A DNA stretch of 64,000 nt from Tricholoma matsutake (lineage: Eukaryota > Basidiomycota > Agaricomycetes > Agaricales > Tricholomataceae), in NCBI GenBank assembly GCA_026075535.2, contig AP026548.1, positions 1,860,001 to 1,924,000 on the forward strand. Reading direction: 5' to 3'. The notes below the pieces were generated by a model that was not told the DNA's origin, did no database searches, and saw only the letters and a list, made by a program, of their open reading frames with translations. Every line of letters begins with the position of its first letter. Positions within the stretch are counted from its first letter, which is position 1. The position numbers and the translations under genes were made by a program. Below, in pieces: positions 22,440 to 32,779 of the stretch.

Positions 22440-22700
22440 CAGGCTCATTTAATGAGGACCCTGGATTACCCCTATGGAGCCTAGATACCAAAATTCCAAG
22501 TTTTGGTTGTTTTTGTCTGGACAGATTTTTGTCTGTTTTGTCTGGAATGCATCTACCCTACACAATTTGTTTTCTACTTGTCTGGAAATGGGATCTACCC
22601 TTCCTGAGGCCAAAATTTGTCTGGAATTGGTATCTAGCCTCTCTGAGCTGTAAATCTGTCTGGAAATCAGTATCTAGCCTCCCAGAGTGTTCCTAAATGT
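22440..22700. repeat. Short-oligomer array (tgtctggaa/tatctagcc)
   Basis: tttgtctgga or a close variant recurs at least five times, and tatctagcct/atctaccct at least four times, with irregular 30-45-base spacing. This resembles the oligomer arrays of the other repeat units, but with a different word. Confidence 0.5.
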
Positions 22701-22772
22701 GTTATTGCTCTGCAGAATCACCTCAAATGCATGAGAATGTGTTCTACATGTTCTAATATAACTTTCTGGGTA

Positions 22773-23770
22773 TTATTCAGCCTCCTCCTCCTCCTCTGCA
22801 TTTTGCTTCCTGCAACCATGTTTTCGGGACAAGTGCATAGCCTCCTTGAATGTTTCCTTGCCTGCAAGTAGTGTCTTGAAGCATTCAGCATCCTCTTGAG
22901 CAAGTTCTATTCCAACTGCAGTGGTGTTTGGTGTTGATGATAGCAGGCAAAGAAATGAGATTGAACTTAACAAAGCAAATTGCTTTGTTTGGAGAATTGA
23001 TGTTGCCTCTGGAATGGAGTGGAACTGACAAGCATGTGTGTACTCAAAGATCTGAACAGCAATATTCAAAACTGCAGAGATGTTTGATGAGTCAGAAATT
23101 GATTTGTGTTTTCCCTGGTTGCCCCCTGTTCTTTGAGTACAGGGCAATTACTAAAAGTTAGCCAAAGCTCAGTAAGTTCAATCAAACTGACAGCTGAACT
23201 CATAAAATTCTCATAACATGAGCGATGCACAAGCCTTGGTGAGTAAACACAATATCATAGTCTCCAAGTTTCACAGGTCTGATGACAGTTATCCATGTAT
23301 CGACTACATCATTGAGAAGAGGGATATTTGCCATCATGTAGATTTTTTTTCCACTTATCAGCAATCTGCAGAATAGACAATTATTAAGTGCCATTGCAAC
23401 TGCAAGGATCAACCAACCTGCTTAGCTAACACAGAAGCTGTCACTGCTGCATTCACAGTCTTACCATTAGGAAGCACGTCAATGACTATCCCATCTATTT
23501 GTCCCTCCATTCCTCCCCAATCAGGTGCTCACCACCTTGCAGAATGCTCATAGCCAGTACCAATAGCCTTATCATCTTGAGATTCCTTCAAAGCCTTGTG
23601 GAACTGATGAATGATTTGACATTTGAGTGTTACATTCCTTCAAGTTGTGACCATCTGTGCTATCCTGAATCTGTTTTGTTTGAACACCATAGCTGCTTGA
23701 TGAGTCTGATGGGAGCATCACATGTCTACCAAAGCTTTGAAGTTGAGATTGTTAGGGCAACACCCACTAT
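22773..23770 (-). pseudogene. Unassigned fungal gene relic, probably with an intron
   Basis: Minus-strand segments read like degraded protein: GTGYEHSARW-APDWGGM and VIDVLPNGKTVNAAVTAS (about 23580-23440), then LNDVVDTWITVIRPVKLGDYDIVFTHQG (about 23310-23235), then a 124-codon frame at 23147-22773 ending in KHGCRKQNAEEEEE. A tract with gt...ctgcag lies between the first two. I do not recognise the family. The pieces are colinear, so they may come from one gene beside element 2. Confidence 0.35.
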
Positions 23771-23784
23771 CTGCTAGCTAGGAC

Positions 23785-24127
23785 TGTGTGGTTTCTCTCT
23801 ACAAGAAGAGGGTGGGATGTATGCGTGTGATGGGGAAATTGATGGTTTTGATGTGAGGGGTTATTAATAGATTATTTGGTTGAGAAAGGCATTTTGCACC
23901 ACAAGTGTAGGTGGAATACCTAAGAGAACACAACTGGGGTCCCCTAGGTGTGTATTCGATGTTTATATACTATGTTACATATATTGTACATGCTACTGAC
24001 ACACTTGTACATGTGCATACATATTGATGCATGCAAAATAGAATTCTCATGCTAGCAAAGTGTAGCATAATTCAGCATAATAAAATAAAAATGAAATTTT
24101 ATTAGGTAATGGGGCTGTTTCCTAACA
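23785..24127 (-). repeat. Element 2 3' LTR (about 343 bp)
   Basis: On the minus strand the LTR begins TGTTAGGAAACAGCC (from 24127), right after a polypurine tract (24128-24140), and ends near CACACA at about 23785. A TATA-like TATATAAAC lies near 23960-23970. The left boundary is an estimate, since no partner LTR is in the window. Confidence 0.65.
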
Positions 24128-24141
24128 TTACCCCCCTTTTA
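24128..24141 (-). promoter_or_regulatory. Polypurine tract of element 2
   Basis: AAAAGGGGGGTAA on the minus strand, directly before the TGTTAGG start of the LTR. This is the expected primer site for plus-strand DNA synthesis. Confidence 0.65.
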
Positions 24142-24149
24142 TGCCTCGA

Positions 24150-24640
24150 CTTCCAGGCAAGAAAATATTGTATCTGTCCCCTCCATGAAATTTTGGTAAG
24201 ACCAGAATTTCATCCCCTCATACACCATTCTCGCAATGCGACACAGAGCATTTGGATTATGTTTAAAGAATTGGGTGATCACATTACATGCTCACTTACA
24301 AGGTTCCCACAAATTATTTTCATTGGCATAGTTCTTCCACTTTATTAAGAACTCCAATTTATTCCATCAAAGATGTGAGTCTAGAATTTCTTCAACTACA
24401 TATTCTGGAGCACCTTCTACTATTATTGGAGGTTGTGGAGTGGTTTGTTGACCAGGAATAGTAGGTGGGTGGTAGGGGCATAGGCAGGAAATGTTAATCT
24501 CAGGATCATTTTTGAATGATCAAGGTAATTTTAGCACTACTGCATTAGGTGAAATTATTTTAGAGATTGCATATGGGCCAACTTGTTTCTCTGTGAGTTT
24601 CCTAGAAGGTCATGGAATATTTAGGTCCTTGGTACAAGTA
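24150..24640 (-). pseudogene. pol: Element 2 integrase C-terminus and chromodomain (chromovirus)
   Basis: The minus-strand translation gives the integrase C-terminal module (TKDLNIP-PSRKLTEKQVGPY, then ISKIISPNAVVLKLP) and a chromodomain (PEYVVEEILDS, then NKLEFLIKWKNYA). Two in-frame TGA codons fall where related elements have arginine (NIP-PSRKL and KLP-SFK). The sequence ISCLCPYH stands where relatives have S-R-x-R-P-Y-H, as if two CGT/CGC had become TGT/TGC. All of this fits CpG decay. Element X1 begins at about 24640; upstream integrase, RT and gag of this copy are not found on the other side. Confidence 0.75.
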
Positions 24641-24654
24641 CTTTACAGTCCCCC

Positions 24655-24800
24655 ACCTGTCATAGTGGACTCCAACTGGACTGACTGGAGTCCAAGCGGA
24701 GTCCAAGTGGAGTCCAATTGAACTACATTAAGTCATGTAGAGTTCAATCCCCCACTGGAGTCCAAGTGGAGTCCAAGTGGAGTCTGAGTGGAATGCATTT
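24655..24800. repeat. Array of GGAGTCCAAGT-type oligomers
   Basis: ggagtccaagt or its complement recurs about nine times in 150 bases, some in inverted orientation. The word differs from the arrays of other copies (28.4, 31.5 and 34.6 kb) but keeps the ggactcc core. Confidence 0.75.
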
Positions 24801-24889
24801 CAACCAAATGACAAGTCAATTAGATATGAGCTCAAAGGACTTCAGACTTGGTGAATTTCATAAAGTACCCACAAAATAAATTTGTGTAC

Positions 24890-24985
24890 TGCAGGAATTG
24901 AACTCAAGACCTCACCATAAGGAATCACATGACAAACCAAACAAGTGTGCTCAACCACTTGAGCCACAGGAGATTTATTAGGGAT
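24890..24985 (-). repeat. tRNA-like module (A- and B-box), X1 left
   Basis: Minus strand: TGTGGCTCAAGTGGTTGAGC, then TTGAGTTCAATTCCTGC about 45 bases further on. It is close to the modules at 21060 and 28181. It lacks an acceptor stem and points to the left terminus of X1. Confidence 0.7.
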
Positions 24986-25109
24986 CAATATAAGGTTTAT
25001 TTATGACTCAACTTTTCATATTCTTCAAGGAGGCATTTTTCAAACAATTAAGATCAAAAAATTTTAATTAACCACATCCCTCGTGTAGGACACAAGGGAG
25101 TGGGTATAA

Positions 25110-25330
25110 TATAATAATAAACAAAAAAAAACCCCTCTCACAAGATGCAAGAGGGGGGGGGGATTACTACTATGTACATAAAAAACTAAACCCCTTGCAT
25201 TTGGCACAAGGGGGGGATTCATAAGTACTACAATATATATACCCCTCACATTCACTGTGAGGGGGGGCATAGATAAATTAAAAATAATAAAGACCCCTCC
25301 CCATGCAAAATGCAGGGGAGGGGGGGTTGG
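25110..25330. repeat. Four C/G-tract hairpins at about 60-bp spacing
   Basis: Four elements of the form CCCCTxxCx..xGxAxGGGGG follow each other (about 25130-25161, 25190-25216, 25240-25267 and 25294-25328). Arms differ between copies, for example CCCTCACA/TGTGAGGG against CCCTTG/CAAGGG. Similar single hairpins occur near 21295, 27945, 28015, 31950, 31978 and 35570-35660. Confidence 0.65.
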
Positions 25331-25689
25331 CGGATGCGGTCTGGGGTGGGTGTCATTGCCCACCCCTCCTCGCATGTGTCCGTCACTGTAGCAAGCCACA
25401 CCCATCATCCACCCTATGAGCAGTTGCTCGTAGGTGTGGGGATGGGTGCCATGGTCATCTTATCCCTGGTGTGTCTGCTATCCACCCGATGAGCAGCTGC
25501 TTGTCGGCATGGGCTCTCACCACCCATCCACCCTGTGAGCAGAGGCTCGCAGGCATGGGGTGGGTGTGTTGTTGGCTTTGGGGAGTGCTGGTAGGTGTCG
25601 TCGACTGCACACACTCATGATCCACCCTACAACCAGGGGCTCGCAGGTGTGGGGTGGGTGTGTTGACTTGTTTGCAGGTGGTGGTGTTG

Positions 25690-25809
25690 TTACTAGTAGA
25701 TTATAACCTAGAAAACTAAAAAAACGAGTTAGTTAGTTTATAAAAACAAAAACAAAACAAAACAAACTTATGTAGGGCCCAAATGATGCAATCTGCATTG
25801 TTTGGGCCC
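25690..25809 (-). repeat. Palindrome plus pseudo-intron module, X1 left
   Basis: GGGCCCAAATGATGCAAT...ATTGTTTGGGCCC (25775-25809) is followed on the minus strand by ACATAAGTTTG, an A/T-rich tract and TTTTCTAGGTTATAATCTAC. This is one of six copies in the window with the same layout (12182, 22394, 25775, 27183, 35098 and 35268). Confidence 0.75.
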
Positions 25810-26045
25810 GCATTCCAATCCATTTGGCTCATTTGCAGGTGGTGGTGATGGCAGATTGGGTGTGGGAGCAGTGGCAGTGAGTGTCCACGCAGTGGTGGTG
25901 GTAGAGAGAGGAGGGAGGGAGGAGGTGTCGATGGTGGTGGTGGTGGTGGTGGTGGTGGTGAGTGATGAGCTGGCACATTTGATGACACAGCTATATGCTT
26001 TGTCATACACAGCCATATCATGGTACCTAACACAAGTAGATGATA

Positions 26046-26130
26046 CCTTACACAAGGTACTGTGGTGTAATGGTTATATTGTGTATTATGATCACATAAG
26101 CAACTGACAGGGATCTGGGTTCGATTCATT
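26046..26130 (+). repeat. tRNA-like segment within X1 centre
   Basis: GTGGTGTAATGGTTA (A-box like) and GGGTTCGATTCA (B-box like) lie about 50 bases apart, followed by a few ggactcc-type words. It looks like a different tRNA-derived SINE head from those at the unit ends. There is no acceptor stem. Confidence 0.5.
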
Positions 26131-26189
26131 TTCTTACACACTTTTTCAGTGGAATCCAACTGGACTCCACTGGACCAGTCCAAGTGGAA

Positions 26190-26890
26190 TCCAGTGTTTG
26201 AGTGCATTTTCTCCTCATCCTCATCCTCATCCTCAATCAGTAGCCCATCCCATGAAAACTCTTCAACATCTAACTCCTCAAGGTCTCCCAAGTCCCCTCT
26301 GGCTCCTGCATCCTCCAGCTCTTGGTCGCTAGTTTCCTCTGCTTCCAATATTGATGATGGTGCAGGTTCTCAAAAAAGTAAAAAATGCTGGATCACACAC
26401 TTGATACACTGCAGGGCCTCCATAATGTTGCCCTTGAGATGACTGCACTGTTTTGATATTGTAATCCCACCCTGTGAGAATGTGTGTTTGCTTGGAATGG
26501 ATGATGACATAATCACCAGATAATCCTGTGCAAGGGAGCCCATGCAGGATGATAGCACTGTGAGTTGTACTGTGAACTTGTATTAGTTACTTGTCTGAAT
26601 ATTCAATCCTGAATGCTTATGCCCTACCACTGGATTGCTGTCCAGCCTTCTGGCACTTGCTTGAGAATGTCCATATAGGCATGGTAATCACAGAGCCATG
26701 GCCATTGAGGGTCATCTGGTACATCCAGCCTTGTATCTGCTGCTGTGCCTTCTTCATCATCACAAAGTTCTTGAAGCAGAGTGTGAATTCCCTTGTCCTT
26801 TCTTGATGGTGCAGATGGCCTCATCATAGAATGACTGCTCAATCGTAGCCACTGTAAACGCACACACAAGAATTGAACACTTGACATTAC
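26190..26890 (-). pseudogene. hAT transposase C-terminal remnant (dimerisation region)
   Basis: The minus-strand translation contains DDPQWPWLCDYHAYMDIL and QVPEGWTAIQWWG (about 26730-26620), then, after a probable short intron or break, LAQDYLVIMSSSIPSK, GGITISK and EALQCIKCVIQ (about 26540-26400). An acidic tail (LDVEEFSWDGLLIEDEDEDEE) follows near 26220. This is the order of the hAT C-terminal dimerisation domain in basidiomycete hAT transposases. The N-terminal zinc-finger and catalytic parts are missing. It lies at the centre of X1. Confidence 0.75.
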
Positions 26891-27174
26891 AGAAGATTAT
26901 GTAAGCCTAAACCAACAATAATACCATTAGGCTAAGCAGTCAGTACAGGTAAGTGATCATACTACACTACATACCATTCCCGCAGGTGTGATGACAAAGC
27001 ACATAGCCACGTCATCACACCTGCCAGCTCATCACTCCCACCACCACCACCAATGATGACAAGCACACCACTTCCCTCCCTCCCACCTCAACCACTCAAC
27101 CCAGCAACTCCCACCACTCCCACTCCACCCCCATCTCTAGACAAGCCCCCAAGACCGGAAACAACCAGTTTCAA

Positions 27175-28555
27175 CACCACGTGGCCCAAATGATGCCCAA
27201 ATGACGCAATCATTGTTTGGGCCCATAGTAAGTTTTTTTTTTCATTCGTTTCTTACTTTTGTAAACTAGCTAATTCATTTGTTTTGTTTCTAGGTTCTAA
27301 TCTACATGGGTAACAACAGACCGATGCAAACCAACCCACACCCAATGATGCCACTGGCAACCCCCCTCCTCCCCGTCAAAACAGGATGTGAGGGTATCGA
27401 TTGTGGTCAGGAGCACGGGGAGCAACACCAGGAGACCCCAGAAGGGGAATACCCACCCAGTAAGCACCACATGACCCCTCCCCTTGTGCCACATCACTGA
27501 CGAACTGACAACACACCCACCCCATGCCTACAAGCTGCTGCTCGTAGGGTGGATCGTGAGTGTATGGACCCCCCATGACACCGATGACCTCCAGCACCCC
27601 CCCATCACCACTGTGAGCGACTGCTTGCAGGGTGTATATGGGGTGCGAGAGCACGGGAACGGCATGGAGGGATGACGACAGCACCAAATGACATGCCTAC
27701 GAGCAGCTGCCCATAGGGTGGTTCATGGGTGCAGACGACAAGGGGGATGAACTACAAGGGTGACGAGGGGGGGGGGATGAAATGACAAGGGGAAAGGGAG
27801 ACGATGACCAGAAGAGGAGGGAGGGGAAGGAAGCCACAGGGGAGGTGAGGTGAGAGAGGCGAGACACAATGGAGACGAGAGGGAGGGGAAACAACGGGAC
27901 AGGGCTGACAAGACAGCCAACACGATGCACCACCACCCCTCCCCCCCACAAAACGGGAGGGTGGGTTTTTTTTGTAGAATTTAAAATAGTATAATTAAAT
28001 AGCATAATTAATTCTCCCCCTGCGTTTGCATGGGGTTTTTTAAAAAAAATCTATATTAGTTATGTACTCCCTCACGAAGATGCGAGGGCTCAACAATTTT
28101 TTTTCGAGCTCTTGTGAGAGAGGTTAAAAATAAGTGAACTAATCCTAAGTGCTTTAAGTGGACGTTATATTACATATTTATTAATGCTCCTGTGGCTCAA
28201 CTGGTTGAGCACTTGTTTGGTAGTCATGTTACTTATATACCAAGGTCTGGGGTTCAATTCCTGCTCCTCCCATTTATTTTGTAAGCACTTTCACCAAGAT
28301 AAGTCTTCCGAAATGGTGTGGTATTCCGACTACTACCTGTTGGAATTGCATAGGACTTTACTCAGAATTTACTAGGAATTTCTTGGAAATAAAAGTACAT
28401 GGTCATCAAGATACATTCCGATTGGATTCCTATCGGACTCCTAGGACTAGTGTCAGACTAGTAGGACTCCTATCAGATTCCGATTGGACTCTTATCAGAA
28501 AACTCGGACTCCTAGGACTCTGATAGGAATATGGGGGGGAGTGCAAAGTTTACGG
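27175..28555 (+). repeat. Repeat unit U, X1 right copy
   Basis: In plus orientation: palindrome (27183-27224), pseudo-intron starting ATAGTAAGTTTTTT and ending TTTGTTTCTAGGTTC (27225-27296), a body matching 22310-21900 in reverse, motifs near CTACAAGCTGCTGCTCGTAGGG (about 27525-27550, 27610 and 27695), C/G hairpins (27945-28095), a tRNA-like module (28181-28270), an array of ggactcct/attccgattgg words (28405-28530) and the terminal GGGGGGAGTGCAAAGTTTAC. The purine-rich 27740-27900 block is expanded here only. Confidence 0.65.
28178..28272 (+). repeat. tRNA-like module (A- and B-box), X1 right
   Basis: TGTGGCTCAACTGGTTGAGC with a paired D-stem, then GGGGTTCAATTCCTGC. The sequence between them can form an anticodon-like stem, but 5' and 3' ends do not pair, so it is not scored as a tRNA gene. 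It points to the right terminus of X1. Confidence 0.65.
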
Positions 28556-28559
28556 CAGA

Positions 28560-30340
28560 GGGAATAGTCTGGTGCCACCGGTCTTATTATGTCGATTACC
28601 TGTGAATGCATCTTCATCTCAATGTATGGGGAAGTCCTCCCATAGTTGGTGGTTGTTGGGGAGTGGCTTCTGGATCTTGTGAAGGAAGACACTGTCCTTC
28701 AAGATTTTGTGCATGGCCAGGTCCCATAGCTCTGGTATGAACCCACCAGCGATGCAGTGAAATTTGATCAGCAATTGATAGGCTTCTACACGGTCGATGG
28801 CAGATTCTTTCCGGTCATTAATGAATCGTACTCCTCGGATGACTTCCTGGGGATTCATAGGAAATCCTTGGGGTAAATATGAGTACAGGTGGCGATCACT
28901 GTCGGTCATGTATGGGTTTTCCATATGACCCTCAAAGTTGCTGGCCACCATGGCAGTCTTGCCAGCATACATGCGACCAAGTAGAAGATGTGTTGGCTAG
29001 TCATCATCCACAATTCATTGTCCCATTCATGTTTTCCATTAGTGATTACTACACCAAGTCCATCTGGTACATGACCAGGCTGACTATGTTCGTAATGTGC
29101 TTGGTCCTCAGCGAACTTCTCTTTCCTGGCCCTTTTCTTATTGTCATCATTGTTGCTGCTCTGTTCATCTGAGCTGAGCTTGGATTCAGCCCCCCCTCCC
29201 CCCTTGTTGGGCTGTGCACTTTCCATGATGGGTTCATTAGGCCTAACTACCATTGGTTTCATGGCTGCAGGAGTATAAACCACCAGGGGTTCAGGGTTGG
29301 GTACAGGAGCAGGAGCAACTACAGGCATAGATGCAGGAGCAGGCATGGGTACCATTGTAGTTGCAGGTGCGGGTGCAGGTGTAGGGGTAGGTTGCAGTGC
29401 TTTGTTATCATTTGAAGTTCTGGATGAATAGTCTGGTCAATACATGTCATGATGTGGTCATCGATTATTTATGGGTATATTCAGTATTTGGGGTGTAGGA
29501 GACAATGGTCGCTGAGGTGCGGGTTCTCATCGTATTGGGGATGGGGTTCTCCATCTAGGTGGTGAGCATCGTCGTGGTGGTGGTGAGTCCTGTCATTGAT
29601 ATGGTGGTGATGGAGATCATGGGCAATAATGATCCCCTCTTTGCTCTAAGGGTGGATGTGGTGGATAGTCAGTCCCAACTCATGTATGCTGAAGTGGAGG
29701 GGGTACCTCTGCAGGTCATTCCTGGCCATGTACTTTGTGAGGTCGACAATCTTTGTCATCAGGGCTATGGTTGGTGGGGGATACTGGCCATTTTCATGAC
29801 TCATTTGTTATTCAGGATGCCAAAGTTATAGTCATTCACTTTGCTCAGTCTACTTCTCCTTGAAGTCCATCAATCTTGTCGAGTAATTGTTCTACCACCA
29901 CTTGAGCTAGGATATCTTGCTGCAAAAATCCAAGGAATGTTCCATCTATTCCGACCTTCTCCAATCATTGGGTGAGTCCCTTGATTGTCTCATCCCATTG
30001 ATCATTGACTTGGATATGCAATGAAGAAAGTTTTTTCTTTCTGCCAATGCACACTCAATAACCATTGACAACAAGTTACAACAGACTCAACATACTAAAA
30101 GAACCAAATCATCAACATGCAATGCTCATACTTGCATGCATCCAGCGCCAACAGTCATGGCAGAGGAACTAGGAGGGGTCAGCAGAGTTCCAGAGTGAAC
30201 TCTGCAGGGGGAAGAGACCGCTACTCACCAGAAAGGTACCAATGTGGACGATCAAGATCACCCGCATGCCAAACACCTCAACAAATGTATGGTGCGATGG
30301 ACATTGATAAACCAGATGTGAAGTTGAGTTGGATTACATA
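28560..30340 (-). pseudogene. Element 3 third ORF relic, downstream of chromodomain
   Basis: Minus-strand segments: MVPMPAPASMPVVAPAPVP (29355), acidic/basic KLSSDEQSSNNDDNKKRARK, then EWDNELWMMTSQ. After a frame change come YSYLPQGFPMNPQEVIRGVRF and AIDRVEAYQLLIKFHCIAGGFIPEL (about 28870-28735). Position and texture match the long third ORF of element 4, where a Pro-rich stretch is followed by a helical block with VRGMLLMRQQIPSGLPQ and LLLAEVFCTPGLY. Frames are broken by several stops and shifts. X1 begins right after it on the left. Confidence 0.5.
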
Positions 30341-30419
30341 ATTTCACATGGTTCAGAGATTTCCTCAATCAGTTATTTTTGGCGCTTGGATAACTGAGAG
30401 GGTCGGTTTATGCCTTGGA

Positions 30420-30645
30420 TTTCAAGGTATCAATCCAAGGCCTTGAGATCTTTGCATGAGCTCAATGGTTCCCAGGTGGTATCACCCAGCAACCACTGGA
30501 CCTCAAACTCAAGGTTTTTGTCTTCTGCCCATCGGTGTCCAATCAAGTCCTCAACAAACCACTCTTGATCATCAGGCACTCCAAAGTTGTATGGTTCTGG
30601 TTGGGCTCTGTTTGGGAACATTGAGTCATCATTTGCATGGTAGGG
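30420..30645 (-). pseudogene. pol: Element 3 chromodomain
   Basis: FPNRAQPEPYNFGVPDDQEW followed by FVEDLIGHRWAEDKNLEFEV and TTWEPLSSCKDLKALDRYLE. It aligns without gaps to the chromodomain of element 4 (FPNRRRLDPYDFSAPDDAEW and so on). Elements 3 and 4 therefore belong to one lineage. Confidence 0.85.
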
Positions 30646-30699
30646 TCATAATAATGACATGTGGAAGGATGGAACTACTCATCGAGCTTGTAGTGCTGT

Positions 30700-31505
30700 A
30701 GGTAGTTCTAGCATATAGGTAGATGTTTCAGGTCTTGCTTGTAGAATTTTATATGGTCCAATAAACTTTGGACAAAGTTTACACACATGTCCAGATGGTA
30801 GATTGAGGTTCTTTGTAGATAGGAATACCAAATCCCCTTTAGCAATTTTTGGCTCATTTGTTTGACAATTGTTGGCATGATGAGATTGGAATACTCACGC
30901 TCCAATGATTGCATCATGGGCATCAGCAAGGTTTCATAGGGCTTGCTTCACAAATTCCTTTATCCCTTTGGGGATCACGTTGTCCAAGTGAATCTTGCAT
31001 ATCATGGAGGGCATGTACCCATTTTTCAGCTCAAATGGGGCATACTTGGTTGTCCCAGATACGCTAGCATTGATTGTGAATTTGGTAAGGTCGACCCTGT
31101 CAACCCAGTCTTTCTGATCATTGCAGACAATGGTGCGAAAGATTTGTCCAACATTGCAGTTGGCATGTTCAGTCTGGCCATCCATTTGAGGGTGGTACGA
31201 ACCATTTGAGGGTGGTACAAAGTGGACATCAGCAGTTTGGTTCCTAAGATCTTGTGTAGTTTGTGCCACCACTTTGACATGAATTTCGAGTCTCAATCGC
31301 TCACGATTGAACTTGGAAGCCCGTGTAAACATACAATTTCTCACCAATATATCCATGATAATTTGGATGCCTTCATCTTAGTGTGGACTGGGATAAGGTG
31401 GACCATACTGGTCATTCAGCATATAATCACCCAAAGGTAATTAAAGCTTTTCGATTCTGGAAAGGGGCCTATAAAATCTATTCCAATAGAATCCCATGGC
31501 TTGAG
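30700..31505 (-). pseudogene. pol: Element 3 integrase catalytic core and C-terminal linker
   Basis: Reading right to left: PWDSIGIDFIGPFPES (31500-31445, first Asp), a degraded second Asp region followed by KWWHKLHKILGTKLLMSTLYHPQ, then YHPQMDGQTEHANC (Glu), FAPFELKNGYMPSMI and FVKQAL. Frames shift several times. X2 interrupts it at 31508, just before the first catalytic Asp; the HHCC part reappears beyond X2 at 34740. Confidence 0.8.
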
Positions 31506-31519
31506 AGGTCAGTACTTTA

Positions 31520-31700
31520 CACTCCCTTCCCCAGTCCGAGCAGACTCCGCTCGGACACACTCGGACACTCAGACTGTCTTTGGACTTCACTCGGACCCTG
31601 CTCGGACTCTGCTCGGCACTCGGACTGTCCGAGGACTGCACTCAGACTTTGCTCAGACAACATCAATTGTGCATTTATTTACACCTTTAAAGTACTGTCC
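31520..31700. repeat. Array of tcggactc/tccgagtg oligomers
   Basis: ctcggac or its complement gtccgag occurs about twelve times in 140 bases at roughly 9-12-base steps. The word is CpG-rich, in contrast to its equivalents at 24.7 kb (ggagtccaagt) and 28.4 kb (ggactcctat). Confidence 0.75.
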
Positions 31701-31765
31701 AAGTAAAGTCCGAGTTCCAGTCTTAGAGAAAGTCTTATAAGTCTCACAAAATGATGTGTGCATGG

Positions 31766-31850
31766 CAGGAATTGAACCAACAGCCTTCTGGACTAGCAAT
31801 CACATGATGACGAAACATGCACACTCTACCACTTAACCCAAGTACTCATT
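31766..31850 (-). repeat. tRNA-like module, X2 left
   Basis: Minus strand: TGGGTTAAGTGGTAGAGTG (A-box like), then TTGGTTCAATTCCTGCC (B-box like). It is more diverged than the other modules. It points to the left end of X2. Confidence 0.55.
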
Positions 31851-31999
31851 TAAAGTTATGTACATTATATCTATTTATTACTGAAATCTAATTTTTATAT
31901 ATCATGAATAGATTATTAAATTCACCCCCTCGCATCTGTGCAAGTGGTAATTAATATGTATAATACTAAGCCCTCCCCTTGCAAGCTCGAGGGGAGGGG

Positions 32000-32460
32000 G
32001 CCGTTGAAGTCAATAACATGTTTGTAATAGTTTATACCAAGGTCGGTAAAGGTTTGTAACAAAGTCAGTAAACATATTTGTAATGGTTTTTATTGAAGTC
32101 AACAACATTTTTATAATAGTTTATACCAAGGTCAGTAAACGTTTGTAACAAAGTCAGTAAACAAGTTTGTAATGGTTTGTATTGAAGTCAATACTATGTT
32201 TGTAATAGTTTATACCAAGGTCGGTAAAGGTTTGCAACAAAGTCAGTAAACAAGTCTGTAATGGTTTGTTTGTATTGAAGTCAATAACATGTTAATAGTT
32301 TACACCAAGCTCAGTAAAGGTTTGTAACAAAGTCAGTAAACAAATTTGTAATGGCTTGTATTAAAGTCAACAACATTTTTGTAATAGTTTATGCCAAGGT
32401 CAATAAAGGTTTGTAACAAAGCAGTGAACAAGTTTGTAGTGAAGTCAGTAACGTGCTAAT
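32000..32460 (+). repeat. 89/90-bp tandem repeats, 5 copies
   Basis: tttataccaagg recurs at 32031, 32120, 32209, 32299 and (as a variant) 32388. Each unit holds gtcagtaaacaagtttgtaatgg, whose reverse complement forms the repeats at 32780-33330. Confidence 0.85.
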
Positions 32461-32779
32461 GATTGACTTAGTTAGTACTATAAATATATTGACTAAAAAA
32501 CGACTTACAAAAGTCATTACTTAACTTGCAATAGGTCGTCAGGTTGATTTCACATTTAAGCTCAATATGCTTACCAAATGCCACAAAGTATTAACCTGTG
32601 AATATAAACATTAACTTGTCGTTTACACATTTAATGATGCAAGACTTACAAAAATGACGTGTGTGAATGAATGAGCCATTAGTATGTCTCATACAGTTGG
32701 CAGTGTGAGTTGTTTGGTTGTGTTGTGTGCAGATACCGCGAGGCGTGAAAGTAGGTGTCCACTATATCGCATCCTTAAT

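Larger units (their letters stand above)
24640..28555. mobile_element. Composite element X1: two inverted repeat units around a hAT transposase remnant
   Basis: Both ends carry the same outward motif: left AGTACTTTACAGTCCCCC, right (reverse strand) near AAACTTTGCACTCCCCCC. From each end inward come a short-oligomer array, a tRNA-like module pointing outward, C/G hairpins, GAGCA-NN-TGCTC motifs, a pseudo-intron and a GGGCCCAAATGATG palindrome. Left unit: 24640-25810. Right unit: 27175-28555. The centre (26190-26890) encodes a hAT transposase C-terminus on the minus strand. I could not find a target duplication. It may be one large hAT-derived element with long inverted ends, or two independent units that flank hAT debris. 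Confidence 0.55.

Noticed and set aside
25716..26348. 210-codon minus-strand ORF as a complete gene
   Set aside because: Only its acidic N-terminal part fits the hAT transposase tail; the rest runs through tRNA-like and proline-repeat DNA.
28181..28272. tRNA gene
   Set aside because: A- and B-boxes and a D-stem are present, but there is no acceptor stem and the same module recurs at repeat-unit ends. Called a tRNA-derived repeat.
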